From: Apis mellifera
Lineage: Eukaryota > Arthropoda > Insecta > Hymenoptera > Apidae
Assembly: GCF_003254395.2 (NCBI RefSeq)
Contig: NC_037642.1
Span: forward strand, 5,553,903-5,617,902
Direction of reading: 5' to 3'
DNA: 64,000 bases
Shown: positions 62,183 through 64,000 of the stretch, piece after piece
Layout of the letters: the number at the start of each line of letters is the position of its first letter
Position numbering within the stretch: the stretch's first letter is position 1
The notes under the pieces: model-generated
The model's database searches: none
Seen by the model: only the letters and a program-made list of their open reading frames with translations
What the model was told of the DNA's origin: nothing
Translations under genes and position numbers: made by a program

Positions 62183-63283
62183 TATAAGGCCTCGTTAACG
62201 GGGGGCCTTTCGAATTTCGAGAAATCCAACAAACCCCTGCCGGGAGGAGCGTACCCGAATCAGCACGACCCCCGCGAGTTGTACCGCGACACGACGGGTC
62301 CCGATCCAACACGCGGCGGATCGTCGCGCAGCAATCGTCGAGGCCTGTTCTCCGATTACTGCAACATGTTCGCGGAGAGGACGAACAGGATCGGCAGGAA
62401 CGTGGAGAGCTTCGTCCAGTCCCGGGGGGGATCCCTGTTCTCGGCTGGCCGCCGCACCACCGACGACGACAATTCGCTCGCCAACAATTCCATCCATCGA
62501 AGATCGTGCAACGGGGACGTGGTCAGGCACGATTACACCCGTTTCTTCAACCCGATGGAGGAGGAGGAGGAGGAGGAGGAGGAGGCGAATAGTCGACGAT
62601 CGTACGGGCGGAGGAATCGTCGGGTGGAAAGGACGCGCTCCAAGGGTGTCTACCCTTCGGGGGAGGGGATGGTAGTCGAGTCGTCGACGTGCGTGCTCGA
62701 GCGCGGGATGGAGATGAGGCCGCGACGGGGGATCGACGAGGGATCGTGGAGAGCGGACGTCTCGACGAGCGTTTTGAACGGGAGTACTAAGCCGACGATG
62801 GTGGGGAACGGGAGGATTTGGAACGGCAGCTCGTCGACACTGCCCAGGCGGGGCAGAACCATCAATTTCGGGGATCAGCCGGGATCGGATCGGGTGGAGT
62901 CGCGGCGGGGCTATCCGAGGAGAAGCTTGCAGGATCTCTCGGATCTCTCAGAGGTGGAGGAGCGCGGGAGGGCGAGGGATCTTGGGTCCCGCGTGGCGTT
63001 TGGTTTCGTGTCGTCGAGCGGGTGGAGGGGAGGAGAGGCGAGGCGAGGGTCGTCGCTGTACGAGGACGACGGGTGGCATCGACGACGAGGGTATGGAGGG
63101 CGCGGAATGGAGGATCGACTCGAGGATGACGATTACCTGAGACTGTACAGGAGTTTGTCCAGGCTGAGCAAATATCCCCAAGGGGGCAAGTACGAGCCCG
63201 GCCAGGTGCACTACGAGAGGGAATGCAGGACGTTCGGCAAGGACACGGTCGCGTTCATCTATTACAAAACTTGCTACTTGTGA
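62183..63283 (+). CDS. In-frame 366-codon tail after the transporter TAG (readthrough candidate)
   Basis: The frame of exon 7 continues without a stop for 366 codons to TGA at 63281-63283. It begins YKASLTGGLSNFEKSNKP and ends FIYYKTCYL. Of the first 60 codons, 42 end in G or C, like the exons upstream and unlike the flanking DNA. The tail has no hydrophobic helix. It is rich in Arg, Ser, Gly and acidic residues, has nine Glu in a row (62558-62584), and looks mostly disordered and cytoplasmic. I recognise no domain. Translation could come from readthrough of TAG, recoding of TAG, or a separate start; the first in-frame ATG is at 62366 and would give 305 residues. If read through, the whole protein would be about 854 residues, far longer than usual for the family. 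A wrong base at 62180-62182 in the assembly would give the same picture. Reality as protein is inferred, not shown. Confidence 0.6.
   Translation, partial: YKASLTGGLSNFEKSNKPLPGGAYPNQHDPRELYRDTTGPDPTRGGSSRSNRRGLFSDYCNMFAERTNRIGRNVESFVQSRGGSLFSAGRRTTDDDNSLANNSIHRRSCNGDVVRHDYTRFFNPMEEEEEEEEEANSRRSYGRRNRRVERTRSKGVYPSGEGMVVESSTCVLERGMEMRPRRGIDEGSWRADVSTSVLNGSTKPTMVGNGRIWNGSSSTLPRRGRTINFGDQPGSDRVESRRGYPRRSLQDLSDLSEVEERGRARDLGSRVAFGFVSSSGWRGGEARRGSSLYEDDGWHRRRGYGGRGMEDRLEDDDYLRLYRSLSRLSKYPQGGKYEPGQVHYERECRTFGKDTVAFIYYKTCYL
62558..62584 (+). repeat. GAG repeat coding nine glutamates
   Basis: Nine tandem GAG codons in the frame of the tail, following NPM. The repeat length is divisible by three, so length changes would keep the frame. 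The window also has non-coding GGA runs, so by itself this run does not prove coding. Confidence 0.9.
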
Positions 63284-63800
63284 TCGACGAGGAGGGATCG
63301 GTCGAGGGGGTGCCGTTGTTCGCTCCGAGGATCGAATAATTTGTCGAGGAGCAGCTTTACTTTTCCCACCCCCTGAAGAAATAATTTCGTTTCCCGAAGA
63401 GGAAATTGGAAAAAAAAAGAAAGAAGAAGGTTGATCTCTGTCCCGAGCAAGATCTCATTAGACGACGACGATTAGGTTTACCGAGTTCCTTCATTCCTCG
63501 ATTTGATACGAGCTTTTTCCGTTCGCGAGTCGATAGAAAAATGCAAAATATATATGGACGAGATATTCGAGTAATTGTTCGTGAAACAATTAGTATAAGA
63601 TTGGTCAGAATCAACGATTGTTGTCCTAACGACCTAATCTTTGAAAATTCGAGAATTGACGCGCGATGGGTGTCGACATTCTAAAGAAGACTTCGTATGT
63701 AATTAAAAAAAAAAAAGAAAAAAGAGAAAGGTACAATTTATACGACGATAGAATAGAGGTATATATAAAAAAAAAAAATTAAATAGGGGATAATTGTTAA
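63284..63800 (+). other. Probable 3' untranslated region
   Basis: The sequence turns AT-rich right after the TGA at 63281-63283. The only polyadenylation-like words I see are ATTAAA at 63702-63707 and ATTAAA at 63778-63783, both beside A-rich stretches. No canonical AATAAA lies between the TAG at 62180 and here, so transcripts of the transporter should include the whole tail. The exact 3' end is not determined. Confidence 0.45.
63702..63707 (+). terminator. Possible polyadenylation signal ATTAAA
   Basis: First ATTAAA after the tail's TGA, about 420 bases downstream. A second copy is at 63778-63783. Both sit in A-rich DNA, so either may be chance. Confidence 0.3.
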
Positions 63801-64000
63801 AAGAATAAGATTAATACGTTCAAACGATTAATTTTCTCCTCCCTTCTCTGACCAGTTTTATGCTCACTTTCGATAATTAATCGTAATCGTAAAAATCAAA
63901 GTAACGACGAGTAAGATCTCTTTTTTCAAACGACACGACTGAATTACAAGTAAATTATAGATAGACCCATCTTCGTGATCTGCCTTGCGAGAGGAAACGT
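63801..64000. other. AT-rich flank, nothing recognised
   Basis: AT-rich sequence at the window edge with no open frame or repeat of note. Confidence 0.6.

Noticed and set aside
62179..62263. Splicing out the TAG using GT at 62179 and a nearby AG
   Set aside because: The clearest near acceptor (cag ending at 62263) would shift the frame, there is no pyrimidine tract, and the sequence between looks coding. Readthrough or recoding fits better.

Overview
The window reads as insect nuclear DNA, most likely from a bee or another aculeate hymenopteran. The non-coding DNA is AT-rich yet full of CpG-containing words (tcga, cgat, acgt), as in honey-bee-type genomes. It carries many GA/CT, GGA and AT microsatellites, has very few genes, and has a spliced gene with small 62-base introns. 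There is no sign of bacterial operons, ribosome binding sites, rRNA or CRISPR. The taxon is inferred from composition and gene structure, not from a search.

Only one protein-coding gene can be supported. It lies on the + strand at the right end (54482-63283 and its 3' untranslated region). Seven exons with good GT-AG borders and matching phases join into a 487-residue, 12-helix sugar porter of the major facilitator superfamily, of the insect trehalose/glucose transporter type (Tret1/GLUT-like). The reading frame stops at a TAG at 62180-62182.

The most unusual feature follows directly. The same frame runs open for another 366 codons, from 62183 to a TGA at 63281-63283, with coding-type third positions. 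It encodes a hydrophilic, Arg/Ser/Gly/Glu-rich tail. I see no AATAAA or ATTAAA signal before about 63.7 kb, so the transcript probably includes this region. It is a strong candidate for programmed stop-codon readthrough or for RNA recoding of TAG. A single-base assembly error or polymorphism, or a separately translated ORF, are the alternatives.

The left 54 kb (1-54481) has no gene I can support. It is either intergenic or a very long 5' intron/regulatory region of the transporter. It holds several repeat structures: a roughly 430-bp tandem family at 10.3-11.4 kb whose third copy is split by about 2.2 kb of other DNA; a ten-monomer, roughly 150-bp satellite with a four-monomer higher-order period of about 605 bp at 17.6-19.1 kb; a CATC-type microsatellite at 31.5 kb; a three-copy array of about 256-278 bp at 36.2-37.0 kb; a 60-bp duplication at 43.6 kb; and a short relic resembling the end of a pogo/Tigger-type transposon at 43.1 kb. 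A recurring E-box core (GAGCCACGTG) and a compact triple E-box are candidate regulatory sites.
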